Source: Myxococcales bacterium (lineage in GTDB: Bacteria; Myxococcota_A; Polyangia; Nannocystales; Nannocystaceae). Taken from it: a stretch of DNA of 64,000 bases. The DNA is taken from NCBI GenBank assembly GCA_020633295.1, contig JACKDW010000003.1:434001-498000 (forward strand), in the 5' to 3' direction. This document shows positions 53,181-63,385 of the stretch, piece by piece. How positions within the stretch are numbered: the stretch's first letter is position 1; every line of letters starts with the position of its first letter. The position numbers were made by a program, and so were the translations under genes. The notes below the pieces were generated by a model, which was not told the DNA's origin, did no database searches, and was given only the letters and a program-made list of their open reading frames with translations.

Positions 53181-54488
53181 TCACTCCGAGTCGGCGCGCG
53201 CGCGCGACTCGTCAACGACCGGGCGCTCGAGCCCGAGGCGGTCGGCCTCGGTCTTGCGCCAGAACTGGATCAGCCCCCAGAAGTGCTCCGTGAACTTCTC
53301 GATCTCGTGCTCGGGGAACAGCGCCGCGACCTTGGCGCGCACGAAGCCCTTGGCCTGCGCGCCGCCGAAGAACTCCCAGGTCACCTCGTTGAGGTGCGCG
53401 AGGTGCTGGTGGCAGAACTCCGCGAAGCGGTCGGCCTGCATGCGCTCGCGCGCGATCGCGGCGTAGCCGGCGAGGCGCTCGCGGTACGGCAGCTCCTTGC
53501 GCGCGACCGCGAAGAACGGCTCCCAGTCGAGCGTCAGCGGCATCGCGCGCTTGGTCGCCGCGCAGAACAGCGACCAGCGGATCATGTTCTTCACCATCTC
53601 GGGGAAGTGGTAGTGCAGCGACGTGACCTGAAAGTCAGGGCAGGCGTTGGCGAAGTCGATCGGGCAGAACTCGCCCGCGCGCGGCCCGGCGCTGCGCCGC
53701 AGCGACTCGCAGGAGTTGAACTCCCAGCCGAAGAACGCGTTGATCGTCAGCGTCGTGTCCTGCAGGACAGACCACTCGTCGGCGTCGCAGAAGTGGAAGT
53801 CGACCTTGTAGCGGTCGTGCAGCGCCGCGCCGGGGTCGTAGCGGACCACGTGCACCTGGGGGCCGACGCCGATGCAGCGCACGAACAGGTCGTGGGGGTC
53901 GACCGCGCGCTGCAGGTGCATGACCCGGGTGCCGCTCTGCTCGTAGGCGGCGCGCAGCGCCTCCTCGCTCTCGATGCGCGTGACCCCGACCCAGGCGCCG
54001 CCGTCGTAGGGCTTCATGTACAGCGGGTAGCCGAGGCGCTCGCCGATCTCGCCGAGGTCGAACAGCCGCGCGTAGCGCTCGAGCGTCGGCTTGATGTCCG
54101 CCGAGGGCGCGTGCTCCTTCGGCGGGATCAGCCAGGTCTCCGGGACCGGCACGCCCAGCCGCATCATCGCGCAGTAGGAGGTGTGCTTCTCCATCGCCTG
54201 CAGCGACCAGGGGTTGTTGAGCACGTAGAGCCCGTCGAGGATCACCGACTTCTTGATCCACTCGCGGCTGGTGTGGAACCAGTGCGTCAGGCGATCGAGC
54301 ACCACGTCGTAGCGGCACGGCTGACGGAGGTCGAAGGGCTCGACGGTGACGCGCTCGACGTGGAACTTGATCACGTCGTCGCGCAGCGGGATCGCCAGCT
54401 GGAGGCGGCGTACGATCTCCTCGTAGCAGGCCGGCCAGCACAGGTCAGCGCCGAGGGACAGCCCGATGGTGCGCGTACGTTCGGTCAT
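53181..54488 (-). CDS. ATP-grasp ligase (first of two)
   Basis: The 435-residue protein has an N-terminal preATP-grasp part (TIGLSLGADLCWPACYEEIV), then HTSYCAMMRLGVPVPETWLI, the lysine segment LGYPLYMKPYDGGAWVGVTR, and EFCPIDFANACPDFQ as the metal-binding motif. It differs in detail from the neighbour at 51110. The substrate is unknown. It heads a three-gene set with a hydrolase and a second ATP-grasp enzyme, all on the minus strand. Confidence 0.86.
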   Translation of the reverse strand: MTERTRTIGLSLGADLCWPACYEEIVRRLQLAIPLRDDVIKFHVERVTVEPFDLRQPCRYDVVLDRLTHWFHTSREWIKKSVILDGLYVLNNPWSLQAMEKHTSYCAMMRLGVPVPETWLIPPKEHAPSADIKPTLERYARLFDLGEIGERLGYPLYMKPYDGGAWVGVTRIESEEALRAAYEQSGTRVMHLQRAVDPHDLFVRCIGVGPQVHVVRYDPGAALHDRYKVDFHFCDADEWSVLQDTTLTINAFFGWEFNSCESLRRSAGPRAGEFCPIDFANACPDFQVTSLHYHFPEMVKNMIRWSLFCAATKRAMPLTLDWEPFFAVARKELPYRERLAGYAAIARERMQADRFAEFCHQHLAHLNEVTWEFFGGAQAKGFVRAKVAALFPEHEIEKFTEHFWGLIQFWRKTEADRLGLERPVVDESRARADSE

Positions 54489-54687
54489 GGGAGAGCTCGC
54501 GGCGGCGCTCGAGGGGCCGCCGGCGGCGCGGACTGTGACCGATCGCGGTGGCGCGGTCCACGGGCGTGAAGCTGAGCGCGCTCACGCGGGCCGCGACGTC
54601 GCGCGCGAGCGCTCGGGGCGTCACGCCCCCGTCACCGCGCGGCCCCGCGACTGCGGACTGACTCGTGAGCCAGGGCACGGCTCGGCG

Positions 54688-55410
54688 TCACATCCAGACG
54701 CAGTAGGTCTGCACGAGGCACATCATCCCGTCGGGGCAGATCTTGCCGCCCGCGCACGAGAGGATGCAGTGGGGGCCGTCGATGTTCGGGATGCTGTCGA
54801 CGCACTCCGGCGTCGCGGTGCCGCCCGGGCTCATCGGGCAGTCGGCGCTGGTCAGGCACGGCGTGGAGCACTGGATGATGATGAGCGAGTCGAGGCACTC
54901 CTCGCCCGGCTGACAGTCGTCGGACTTGTCGCACGGCTGGTAGGGCTTGCCGCCGCCGTCGGTCGGGTCGCTCCCCGTGTCGCCGGTGTCACCGGAGGGA
55001 TCGACGCTCCCGCCGGTCGTCTTCGCCTCGGTCGTGCCCGGCGAGCTCGTCGCCGCGCCCGTGGTGTCCTCGCCGGTCGTCGCGTCGCCGGTCGCGTCCC
55101 CGGTCTGGGCGCCCGAGCTGCCGAGGCCGACGGTGGTGCCCGCCGTCGTCGCGCCCGAGCTGTCGCCGGGGCCGCCGACGTCCTGGCAGCTGCCGGCGAC
55201 GCAGCGCAGCCCCGGGGCGCAGTCCGAGTCGTCGCAGGGGCATCCAAGCTGACCGATCGGGCATGTCGTTGTCGCGCTGGCCACGCTCGTGCTGCCGGTC
55301 GTGCCGTCGCCCCCGCGCCCCCCGGGGTCCTTGAAGCACGCGCTCAGGTCGAGCGCGAGCGCGAGCCCGAGCGCGAGCCCGAGCGCGTTCCTCCGCAGCC
55401 GCAGCGGCAT
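54688..55410 (-). CDS. Cys-rich lipoprotein
   Basis: The 240-residue product has a Leu/Ala-rich signal peptide with lipobox DLSAC, a Ser/Thr/Gly linker between two Cys-rich parts, an early CPIGQLGCPCDDSDCAPGLR unit, and a C-terminal unit CDKSDDCQPGEECLDS then CSTPCLTSADCPM. The CxxxxDCxxGxxC spacing is like small disulfide modules in myxobacterial surface proteins. It ends CVWM. An AT-rich patch with CTTAAGAACC (minus strand) lies about 50 bases before the start. Confidence 0.85.
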   Translation of the reverse strand: MPLRLRRNALGLALGLALALDLSACFKDPGGRGGDGTTGSTSVASATTTCPIGQLGCPCDDSDCAPGLRCVAGSCQDVGGPGDSSGATTAGTTVGLGSSGAQTGDATGDATTGEDTTGAATSSPGTTEAKTTGGSVDPSGDTGDTGSDPTDGGGKPYQPCDKSDDCQPGEECLDSLIIIQCSTPCLTSADCPMSPGGTATPECVDSIPNIDGPHCILSCAGGKICPDGMMCLVQTYCVWM

Positions 55411-55490
55411 GGCGTCAGGATACCAGCCCGCCGGCGCGCTCCGCGGATAGAATAGGTTCTTAAGGGCAGGCTCGAGCGCGGGCGGAGCTG

Positions 55491-55546
55491 CGCCTCACCG
55501 CGCCTCACCGCGCCTCACCGCGCCTCACCGCGCCTCGCCGCGCCTC
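55491..55546. repeat. 10-base tandem repeat CGCCTCACCG
   Basis: Four exact copies (55491-55530) and two variant copies of a ten-base unit lie upstream of the HugZ-like gene. The period equals one helical turn. No coding frame uses it convincingly. Confidence 0.9.
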
Positions 55547-55687
55547 GTCGGCGCTCGCGGCGTCGCTCGCGGGCGACCCGCGGGGCTCGCGGGGCTCGCG
55601 GAGCTCACAGGGGCGACGCGGCCGCGCCGTAGGGATCGCGCGCGGCCGCGTGCTCGCGCGCCGACCGTCGATGGTACAACCGCCGCC

Positions 55688-56488
55688 ATGGTCGAGGACG
55701 CACACGCCACCGGGGGACGCTCGCAGGAGCTGCTGTACGACGCCGCCGTCGCCACGCCGTCGCACGGGGAGTACGCGCGCACGCTGGCCGCGCGCGCCGG
55801 CGTCGGCACCCTCTGCACCGCGCACAAGGGCAGGGCGGGGCACCCCTACGGCTCGCTGTGCACCTACGCGATGGACGGGGCCGCGCCCGTGTTCCTGATC
55901 TCCGAGCTCGCCGAGCACACCCAGAACCTGCGCGCTGACCCGCGCGCGTCGCTGCTGGTCGCCGAGCCAGGTGAGGGCGACGCGCTCGCGCGCGCGCGCG
56001 TGACCCTGGTCGGCGAGTGCCGACCGCTCGCCGGCGACGCGCGCGAGCGGGCGCGCGCGGCCTTCCTCGCGCGTCACCCCGGCGCCGCCTACTACGCCGA
56101 CTTCAAGGACTTTCACCTCTGGCGCCTCGACGTCGACGACGTCCGCTACATCGGCGGCTACGGGCGCATGTCGTGGGTCGACGTCGACGCCTGGCGGGGC
56201 GCCGAGCCGGATCCGCTCGCCGGCGCGGCCGCCAGGATCATCGCGCACATGAACGAGGATCACGGGGACGCGATGGTCCTGTACTGCCGTCATCTGTCCC
56301 GTGCGACAGATACGAGCGCGGCGACGATGACCGGGGTCGATCGCTACGGCTTCGAGATGTCGGCGCTGACCGGCGAGGGGCCGCGGCCGATCCGGCTCGC
56401 GTTCTCGCGGCCGGTCACGAGCGCGGCGGAGGTCCGCGAGGAGCTGGTCGAGCTGGTCCAGCGCGTGCGCGCGATGGCGCCGGCGTGA
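55688..56488 (+). CDS. HugZ-like pyridoxamine-phosphate-oxidase-fold protein with DUF2470
   Basis: The 266 residues have an N-terminal split-barrel flavin-binding domain (GVGTLCTAHKGRAGHPYGSL and VFLISELAEHTQNLRADPRA) and a C-terminal DUF2470-like domain (AARIIAHMNEDHGDAMVLYC). This pair defines the HugZ family of haem-degrading enzymes and related haem-binding or FMN-binding proteins. In the family, the DUF2470 histidine near the N-terminus of that domain ligates haem. The gene stands alone, and no iron-uptake gene is near. Confidence 0.87.
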   Translation: MVEDAHATGGRSQELLYDAAVATPSHGEYARTLAARAGVGTLCTAHKGRAGHPYGSLCTYAMDGAAPVFLISELAEHTQNLRADPRASLLVAEPGEGDALARARVTLVGECRPLAGDARERARAAFLARHPGAAYYADFKDFHLWRLDVDDVRYIGGYGRMSWVDVDAWRGAEPDPLAGAAARIIAHMNEDHGDAMVLYCRHLSRATDTSAATMTGVDRYGFEMSALTGEGPRPIRLAFSRPVTSAAEVREELVELVQRVRAMAPA

Positions 56489-56610
56489 GCCCTCGGTCGG
56501 CCCGCGCGAGAACCTGAGCTGCGCCGCCGGTGCACGGCGCGAGAATCGCTGCGCTCGGTGCGCTTGGTCACTGAGGGCCTCTGGTGCGCTCAGGGGCGTG
56601 AATCGTCGAC

Positions 56611-56657
56611 TTGACAAAACTTGAGGACTGGCTCATGTATTATTGAAATGAGTTCAA
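56611..56657 (+). promoter_or_regulatory. Promoter and operator candidate for the flavin monooxygenase gene
   Basis: TTGACA at 56611-56616 matches the housekeeping -35 consensus. TATTAT at 56638-56643 could be a -10 box, although the 21-base spacing is long; ATGTAT at 56635-56640 gives 18. An inverted repeat TTGAA-ATGAG-TTCAA (56643-56657) overlaps or follows the -10 region, as a repressor site would. The patch is markedly AT-rich. Confidence 0.5.
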
Positions 56658-56708
56658 CATCATGTTTTGCCCCGGGCCGCGGCGCGGCTCGGTGAGGAGC
56701 GCGAAGCG

Positions 56709-58229
<1,521 letters not shown>

Positions 58230-58250
58230 GGGCGGGCGGCCGCGTGACGC

Positions 58251-58985
58251 TCACCGCTCGCGCGGCGTGAGCTCGACCAGCAGGCCGTAGTGATCCGAGA
58301 TGAAGGTCAGCGGATCCTCGGGCAGCGGGCGCGTGCCGAGGCGCGTGGCCGCGGTGAAGCGCCAGCCGTCACCCCGCAGCAGCGCGCGGTCGAGTCGGGC
58401 GCGCTTGCGCCTCGGGTTGGTCCACGCGCGCATCTGGTTCGTCTCGCTGTCGACGGTGTAGCCCGGGTCGCCCGGCCGCAGCTCGCGCCAGGCGTCGCGC
58501 CACCCCGCGAGCGCGGCGGCCTCGGGGCGCTCGCCGTCGGGGAAGTTCATGTCGCCGACGAGCAGCACGTCGCGCTCCCGCGCGAGGCGCTCCGTGATGA
58601 GCTCGAGCTGCTGCACGCGCCGCGCCGTCGTCTCCGCGGTGCTCTCGAGGTGCACGGTCGCGACGGTCAGCGGCGGGCTGGTGGCGAGGCGCGTGATGAG
58701 CAGGTTGCGGCCCATGTCCGACGGGAGCGGGACGCGCTCGCTCCCGCGGACCGGCGCGCGCGCGAGCGTCACGACGTCGTAGCGGCTGCGCGGGCTCTCG
58801 CTGATCCAGTCGCCGCGTCGTCGTCGCGCGCGCAGCCCGGGGCCTTCGAAGTGCGGCAGCGTCATCTCCTGCAGGCAGATGACGTCGGGCTCGAGGCGCG
58901 CGAGCTCGGCCCACAGCGCCGCCTGGCGCGAGGCCTCCGCCCACTCCCCGAACCACACGTTCCAGGTCGCGACCCGCAGCGTCAC
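58251..58985 (-). CDS. Endonuclease/exonuclease/phosphatase-family protein
   Basis: The 244-residue protein starts at GTG 58985 and has the EEP motifs in order: RVATWNVWFG, ICLQEM, VATVHLES, LLVGDMNFPDG and FISDHYGLLV. The Glu, Asp, Asn and His needed for metal-dependent phosphodiester or phosphate hydrolysis are all there. A TDP2-like or sphingomyelinase-like role is possible. Its start overlaps the stop of the upstream TPR gene (GTGA), so the two were translated together before that gene was broken. Confidence 0.92.
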   Translation of the reverse strand: MTLRVATWNVWFGEWAEASRQAALWAELARLEPDVICLQEMTLPHFEGPGLRARRRRGDWISESPRSRYDVVTLARAPVRGSERVPLPSDMGRNLLITRLATSPPLTVATVHLESTAETTARRVQQLELITERLARERDVLLVGDMNFPDGERPEAAALAGWRDAWRELRPGDPGYTVDSETNQMRAWTNPRRKRARLDRALLRGDGWRFTAATRLGTRPLPEDPLTFISDHYGLLVELTPRER

Positions 58986-61183
58986 GGCGCGCCTCCTCGG
59001 TCACCCGCGAGCGCGGGCCGCCAGCGCAGGTCGTCGTCGACCAGCGCGTGCGGGACCACGAGCGCGTCGCCGCGTCGGGGCGTCGGCGCGACGCCGATCG
59101 AGCGCAGCAGGATCGCGCGCGCCTGCGCGAGGTCCCGCGCGAGCACCTCCGCGTCGCAGGGCGGGCTGCTGTCGGTGAAGCGCAGCGCGCCCCCGCGGGT
59201 GAAGTAGGTGTGCGTCGACGACGAACGGTTGCCGCGCATCATCTCGAGCGCGCGCGCGAGCACGCCCCGCAGCGCGTCGCCGTCGGGGCCGGGTACATGG
59301 TCTCCTGGCCAGATCGTGACGTCGCGCTCGCGCGCCGCGTCTGAGAGGAGGCCGTGGGCGCGCGCGCTCAGCTGCGCGAACACCCGCCGCAGCGCCTCCG
59401 CGTCGCCCTCGTCCGCCGCGAGCAGGCCGAGGTTGATCCACGCGCCGATCCGCGTCGGGTGGTGCTGGATCGCGCGGACGAGATCGCGGCGCGCCTCCTC
59501 GCGTCGGCCGAGCAGGCGCAGCGCCTCGCCCCGGTAGACGTAGACCGCCGGTCCCTCGGTCCCGCGCATGACCGCGACGCCGCGCGCCGAGGTCTCGAGC
59601 GCGCGCGCGGGCGCGCCCTCGAGGATGTCGACGCCGGTCAGCCCGATGTAGGCGAAGCGGGTGCCGCGGACCATGGCGATCGAGCGCTCGAAGTCGGCGC
59701 GCGCGCGCTCGAGGTCGCCCATCCACAGGTGCAGCTCGCCGCGGTGACAGACCGCGAGCGCCGAGCGAGGGTAGCGCTCGCACGCCGCGTCGAGGCGACG
59801 CAGCGCGCCGCCGGGGCCCAGCGAGACGAGCGTCTTCAGCGCCATGCGCGAGCTGTAGCGCGCGCCTGTCCGTGTGCGCAGGCGGTGCAGCACGCCGCGC
59901 GCGTCGACGGTCGTCGCGGCCGTGGCGCGGTTGCCCCCGAGGCGGCGCAGCGCGTCCTCCAGCAGCGCGCGCAGCGGCCCCGGCGCGCCGGCGTCGACGA
60001 CCTCGGCGGCGTCGGGGAACAGCTCGAGCAGCACGTCGCGGATCTCCTCGAGCACGTTGTGCCCGAGCGGCGTCGGCTCGGCCTCGGTCTCGGCGATCAC
60101 GACCAGCGCGCGCAGGATCCACGCGACGAACAGGGACCCGCCGGCGCGCGCGACCGCGTGGTTGAGCAGCGCGTGCGCCTCAGGCAGGTCGCGCTCGCGC
60201 AGCGCCAGCTCTGGCGCGCCACAGCGCGGTCTCGGGATCGTCGGGCGCGCAGGCGGCCGCGCGCGCGCGAGCGGCTCGCGGGCGCCTTCGAGGTCGCCGC
60301 GGCGCACGGCCGCCGCGCCGTGGATTCGCCAGCCGTCGACGACTGACGGCGCGCGCTCACGCAGCGCGTCGGCGCGTCGCAGCGCGCCCTCGTCGTCGCC
60401 GGCCCACAGCGCGAGCGCGGCGCGGACCCGCAGCGGCCAGATGGCGCGAGGGTCATCTCGCTCGGCTTGGTCCAGCAGCGCGCGCGGCGCGCGCGAAGTC
60501 GCCGGCCTCGAGCGAGGCCGCGACGAGCTGCTCGCGCAGCGCGGGGAGCCCGTCGGCCCCCGCGCGGCGGACCGCCTCCGCGAGCGCGGCCTGGGCGGCC
60601 TCCGGCTCGCCGAGCCCCGCGAGCAGCTCGGCGCGCGCGAGCGGCCAGCGCGGCGCGTCGGGCTCGAGGCGCGCCGCGGCGTCCACGTGGCGCAGCGCCG
60701 CGTCGTCGCTGTGGCCCAGGCGGTGCAGCGCGGCCGCCTGCTCGTGCCACATCACGCGCCCGGGGACCAGCCGCGCCAGCTCGCGCAGCGCCTCGGCGAG
60801 CTCGCGGTTCCAGCCCAGCCGGCTCGCGTAGGCGAGCGCGTGCTGCCGCGCGCGCGCGCCGACGGCGGGGCTGCGCTCGCCGGCCTCGCGCAGGCGCGTG
60901 AGGCTCGTGGTAGTCGCGGGTCGTGAACAGCACCGCGGCGGCGATGACCTGCAGCACCGCGTCCCGCGGGGGCCGCGCGCAGGGCCGCGTCGACGTCGGC
61001 GCGGGCCCGGCTCCAGCGGCCGCGCCACGCCCACTCGAGCGCGCGCAGCATCCAGCCGTGCCCGCCGAGCGCCGCGAGCAGGGGCGTCGTCTGGGCGTCG
61101 TCGAGGGCCGCAGGGTCGGGCGCGTCGAGCCGCGCGAGCAGGGCGCGCAGCGCCTCGGGGCGCGAGGGTCGGGCGGCGGTCAT
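58982..61183 (-). pseudogene. TPR-repeat protein gene interrupted by several frameshifts
   Basis: The intended product would be about 730 residues, starting at ATG 61183 (SRPEALRALLARLDAPDPAA). To follow the protein-like translation one must change frame near 60968-60972 (a five-base G/C run), near 60905, near 60472-60495, near 60255-60268 and near 60210. The rest, from about 60200 to the stop at 58982, is in one frame with TPR-like helices (CHRGELHLWMGDLERARADF, YRGEALRLLGRREEARRDLV). The frameshifts sit in very GC-rich short runs, so assembly error is a real alternative to decay. The first 145 and last 420 or so residues are intact. Confidence 0.65.
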
Positions 61184-61213
61184 CGGCAGGTCGAGGGGCG
61201 CACGAGCGTCGCG

Positions 61214-62227
61214 CTATGATAGCCGCGAAGCGCCCGACGTCTCCTCCCACGCCGCGTGAAAACCCCGGATCAGCCGCGCGAGCTCGGCCTCGTCCAGCGC
61301 GAGCACGCGCGCGTCGAAGCCCGGGTGCGCGGCCTTGAGCGCGGCAATGAACGCGCCGAGGCGCTTGCCCTCGAGCCCGGGGATCAACTCCTGGACCACG
61401 CGCCCATTAAACCGCTCGCGGACCGCTGCGGCGCGGGCGACCACCTCGTCCTCCCGCGCGATCAGCCCCTCGAGCCCGACCTCGGGGAACGCCCGCGCGA
61501 TCATCGGGATGTACTCGGCGCGGTCCTCGAGGAACGGGTAGCGCGTCGTGATCGCCTCGCGCTCCAGGAATTCGACGAACGCGCGGAAGGTCTTGCGCTG
61601 CTGGTGTCGGCGCTCGGTGGTCGCCTTGCGCTCGAGGAAGGGCGCGATCGAGAAGTAGCGCGAGGAGCACACCCAGCGAAACATGGTCTCGAGGTCAGGA
61701 AATCCGCGCTCCCACGGCGCCGCGTCGAGCCCGAGGAAGCCGAAGATCCGCGCGGGGTCGCGGGTCAGCAGGAGGTCGCGCTTGTAGTGCGACTGCGCGC
61801 GGTAGACGTAGAACAGCCCGCGCTCGCCGTACTTGAGGTTGAAGCGGCGAAACAGCTTCCCGAGCAGGTTGCCGAGGTCGTTGAAGCACAGGAAGTTGTA
61901 GGTGGCGAGGAAGTCGGCCTCGTCGCCGCGGCAGAAGTAGTCGACCTGGAAGTCCTTGTAGACGGTGCTGTACACCGCGCCCGTGACCTGCGTGCGCGTG
62001 ATCCCGAGCTCGGCGACGATCTCCTCGCGCACCACCTCCCAGCGCGCGGGCATCCGCGCCTCGCACACGACGATGTCCATGTCCCCGAAGTCAGGCTTGT
62101 CGCCGTAGAACCGCGGCACTCGGTACGCGCCGGGGAGCTTGCGGTCGAGGTAGCCGCGCAGCTCAACCTCGAGCTCCAGGTACTGCGCGCGCGGGAGCCG
62201 ACCGAGCTTGAACAGGTTGCCGCCCAT
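61214..62227 (-). CDS. Protein with nucleotidyltransferase-like motif
   Basis: The 337-residue protein has no signal peptide. The N-terminal half carries YGDKPDFGDMDIVVCEARM, where GDMDIVV resembles the GDxDxxV metal site of a polymerase-beta-like nucleotidyltransferase, followed by FQVDYFCRG, a possible third acidic residue. The C-terminal half is helical and Arg/Glu-rich. I do not recognise the family; the call is by motif only. Its start lies 24 bases after the stop of the hydrolase gene. Confidence 0.6.
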   Translation of the reverse strand: MGGNLFKLGRLPRAQYLELEVELRGYLDRKLPGAYRVPRFYGDKPDFGDMDIVVCEARMPARWEVVREEIVAELGITRTQVTGAVYSTVYKDFQVDYFCRGDEADFLATYNFLCFNDLGNLLGKLFRRFNLKYGERGLFYVYRAQSHYKRDLLLTRDPARIFGFLGLDAAPWERGFPDLETMFRWVCSSRYFSIAPFLERKATTERRHQQRKTFRAFVEFLEREAITTRYPFLEDRAEYIPMIARAFPEVGLEGLIAREDEVVARAAAVRERFNGRVVQELIPGLEGKRLGAFIAALKAAHPGFDARVLALDEAELARLIRGFHAAWEETSGASRLS

Positions 62228-62251
62228 GACCGGAGTGTACCCCGGGTCACG

Positions 62252-63385
62252 TCACTCGTAGACCAGCCACAGCGGGCCCGGGAACAGCCACGAGAGGCCC
62301 GCGCGCAGGCGGTCGCGCCAATTCTCCCAGTTGTGCCCGTCGCGCGCCTCGACGTAGCGCACCTCCATGCCGGTGGCTTGCAGGCGCGGGACCATCGAGC
62401 GGTTCTCGTAGATCAGCGACTCGTAGGTGCCGCAGCTCATGAACACGCGCTCGCTGGGGCGCCCGGGGCTGCGGCGGAACTCGTTGACGAACTCGACGAC
62501 GCGGTCGAACGCCGGCCCGCGCTTGTGCTCGCCGATGTCGGTGAACGCGAACGAGCCCGACTGCAGCAGCAGGCGCCCGAACACGCCGGGGTAGCGCCAC
62601 GCGGTCGCCAGCGACGCGACGCCGCCGAAGCTCGCGCCCATCAGCCCGCGGCTCGCGGGCGTGCGCACCAGCGGGTAGCGCTCCTCCATGCGCGGGAGCA
62701 CGCGCTCGGCGAGGAACGCCGCGTGCCGCGGGTCGTCGGGGTACTCGATCATGCGATCGCCCGGGTGCGTCAGCGCGACGATCAGCGGCGCGACCTCGAG
62801 CCGGTGGATCAGGTTGTCGAGCACCGTCTTCAGGCTCGAGTACTCGAGGTAGTCGCCCCCGTCGTGGACGATCAGCAGGCGGTAGCGGCGGCGCTGGCGG
62901 AAGCGCGCGGGCACGTACACCGTGACGCGGCGCGCGTCGCCGAAGGGCGTGTCGTCGAAGCGCAGCTCCTCCAAGTAGCCCGAGCGGGCCTCGGGGTCAG
63001 GCTGCGTCCAGTCGGGCCGGGTGTAGCCCTCGCCCTGACACACCGAGTTCGCGCCGAAGGGGTCGCGCGCCATGTTCGGGTTGAGCGGGTCGCGGATCCA
63101 GCGGCGGTGCCCGTGCAGCTCGAGCTCGAGCTTGTACTCGACGCGCGAGCCCGGCGGCAGCTCGAGCTGGAAGTACCAGAGGTCGGTGCCCTCGACCCGG
63201 TGAAACGGCTGCGCCGTCGGCAGCCCGAAGATGAAGTGACGCAGGCGCACGGCGTCCGCCGGCCCGCGGTACACGAAGGTGACCGTGTCGCCCTCGGCCA
63301 GCGGGAATTGGTGGGTGGCGAGGAAGCGGTCGACGCTGGCGACGTCGCGCGGCCCGGCCAGCAGCTGCTGGATCACTAGTGACAC
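62252..63385 (-). CDS. Enterochelin-esterase-like hydrolase
   Basis: From GTG 63385, preceded by AGGAGG, the product is 377 residues. An N-terminal beta-sandwich domain (VTFVYRGPADAVRLRHFIFG, YKLELELHGHRRWIRDPLN) resembles the CBM48/Fes N-terminal domain, and the C-terminal alpha/beta-hydrolase has RYRLLIVHDGGDYLE, the nucleophile elbow GLMGASFGGVASLATAWRYP (GxSxG as GASFG), and a final His in EARDGHNWENWRDRLR. The family hydrolyses siderophore esters or other carboxylic esters. It overlaps the next upstream gene by ten bases. Confidence 0.88.
   Translation of the reverse strand: MSLVIQQLLAGPRDVASVDRFLATHQFPLAEGDTVTFVYRGPADAVRLRHFIFGLPTAQPFHRVEGTDLWYFQLELPPGSRVEYKLELELHGHRRWIRDPLNPNMARDPFGANSVCQGEGYTRPDWTQPDPEARSGYLEELRFDDTPFGDARRVTVYVPARFRQRRRYRLLIVHDGGDYLEYSSLKTVLDNLIHRLEVAPLIVALTHPGDRMIEYPDDPRHAAFLAERVLPRMEERYPLVRTPASRGLMGASFGGVASLATAWRYPGVFGRLLLQSGSFAFTDIGEHKRGPAFDRVVEFVNEFRRSPGRPSERVFMSCGTYESLIYENRSMVPRLQATGMEVRYVEARDGHNWENWRDRLRAGLSWLFPGPLWLVYE

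Noticed and set aside
61256..63379. Long plus-strand frame of 707 residues
   Set aside because: Antisense shadow of three minus-strand genes with clear motifs.
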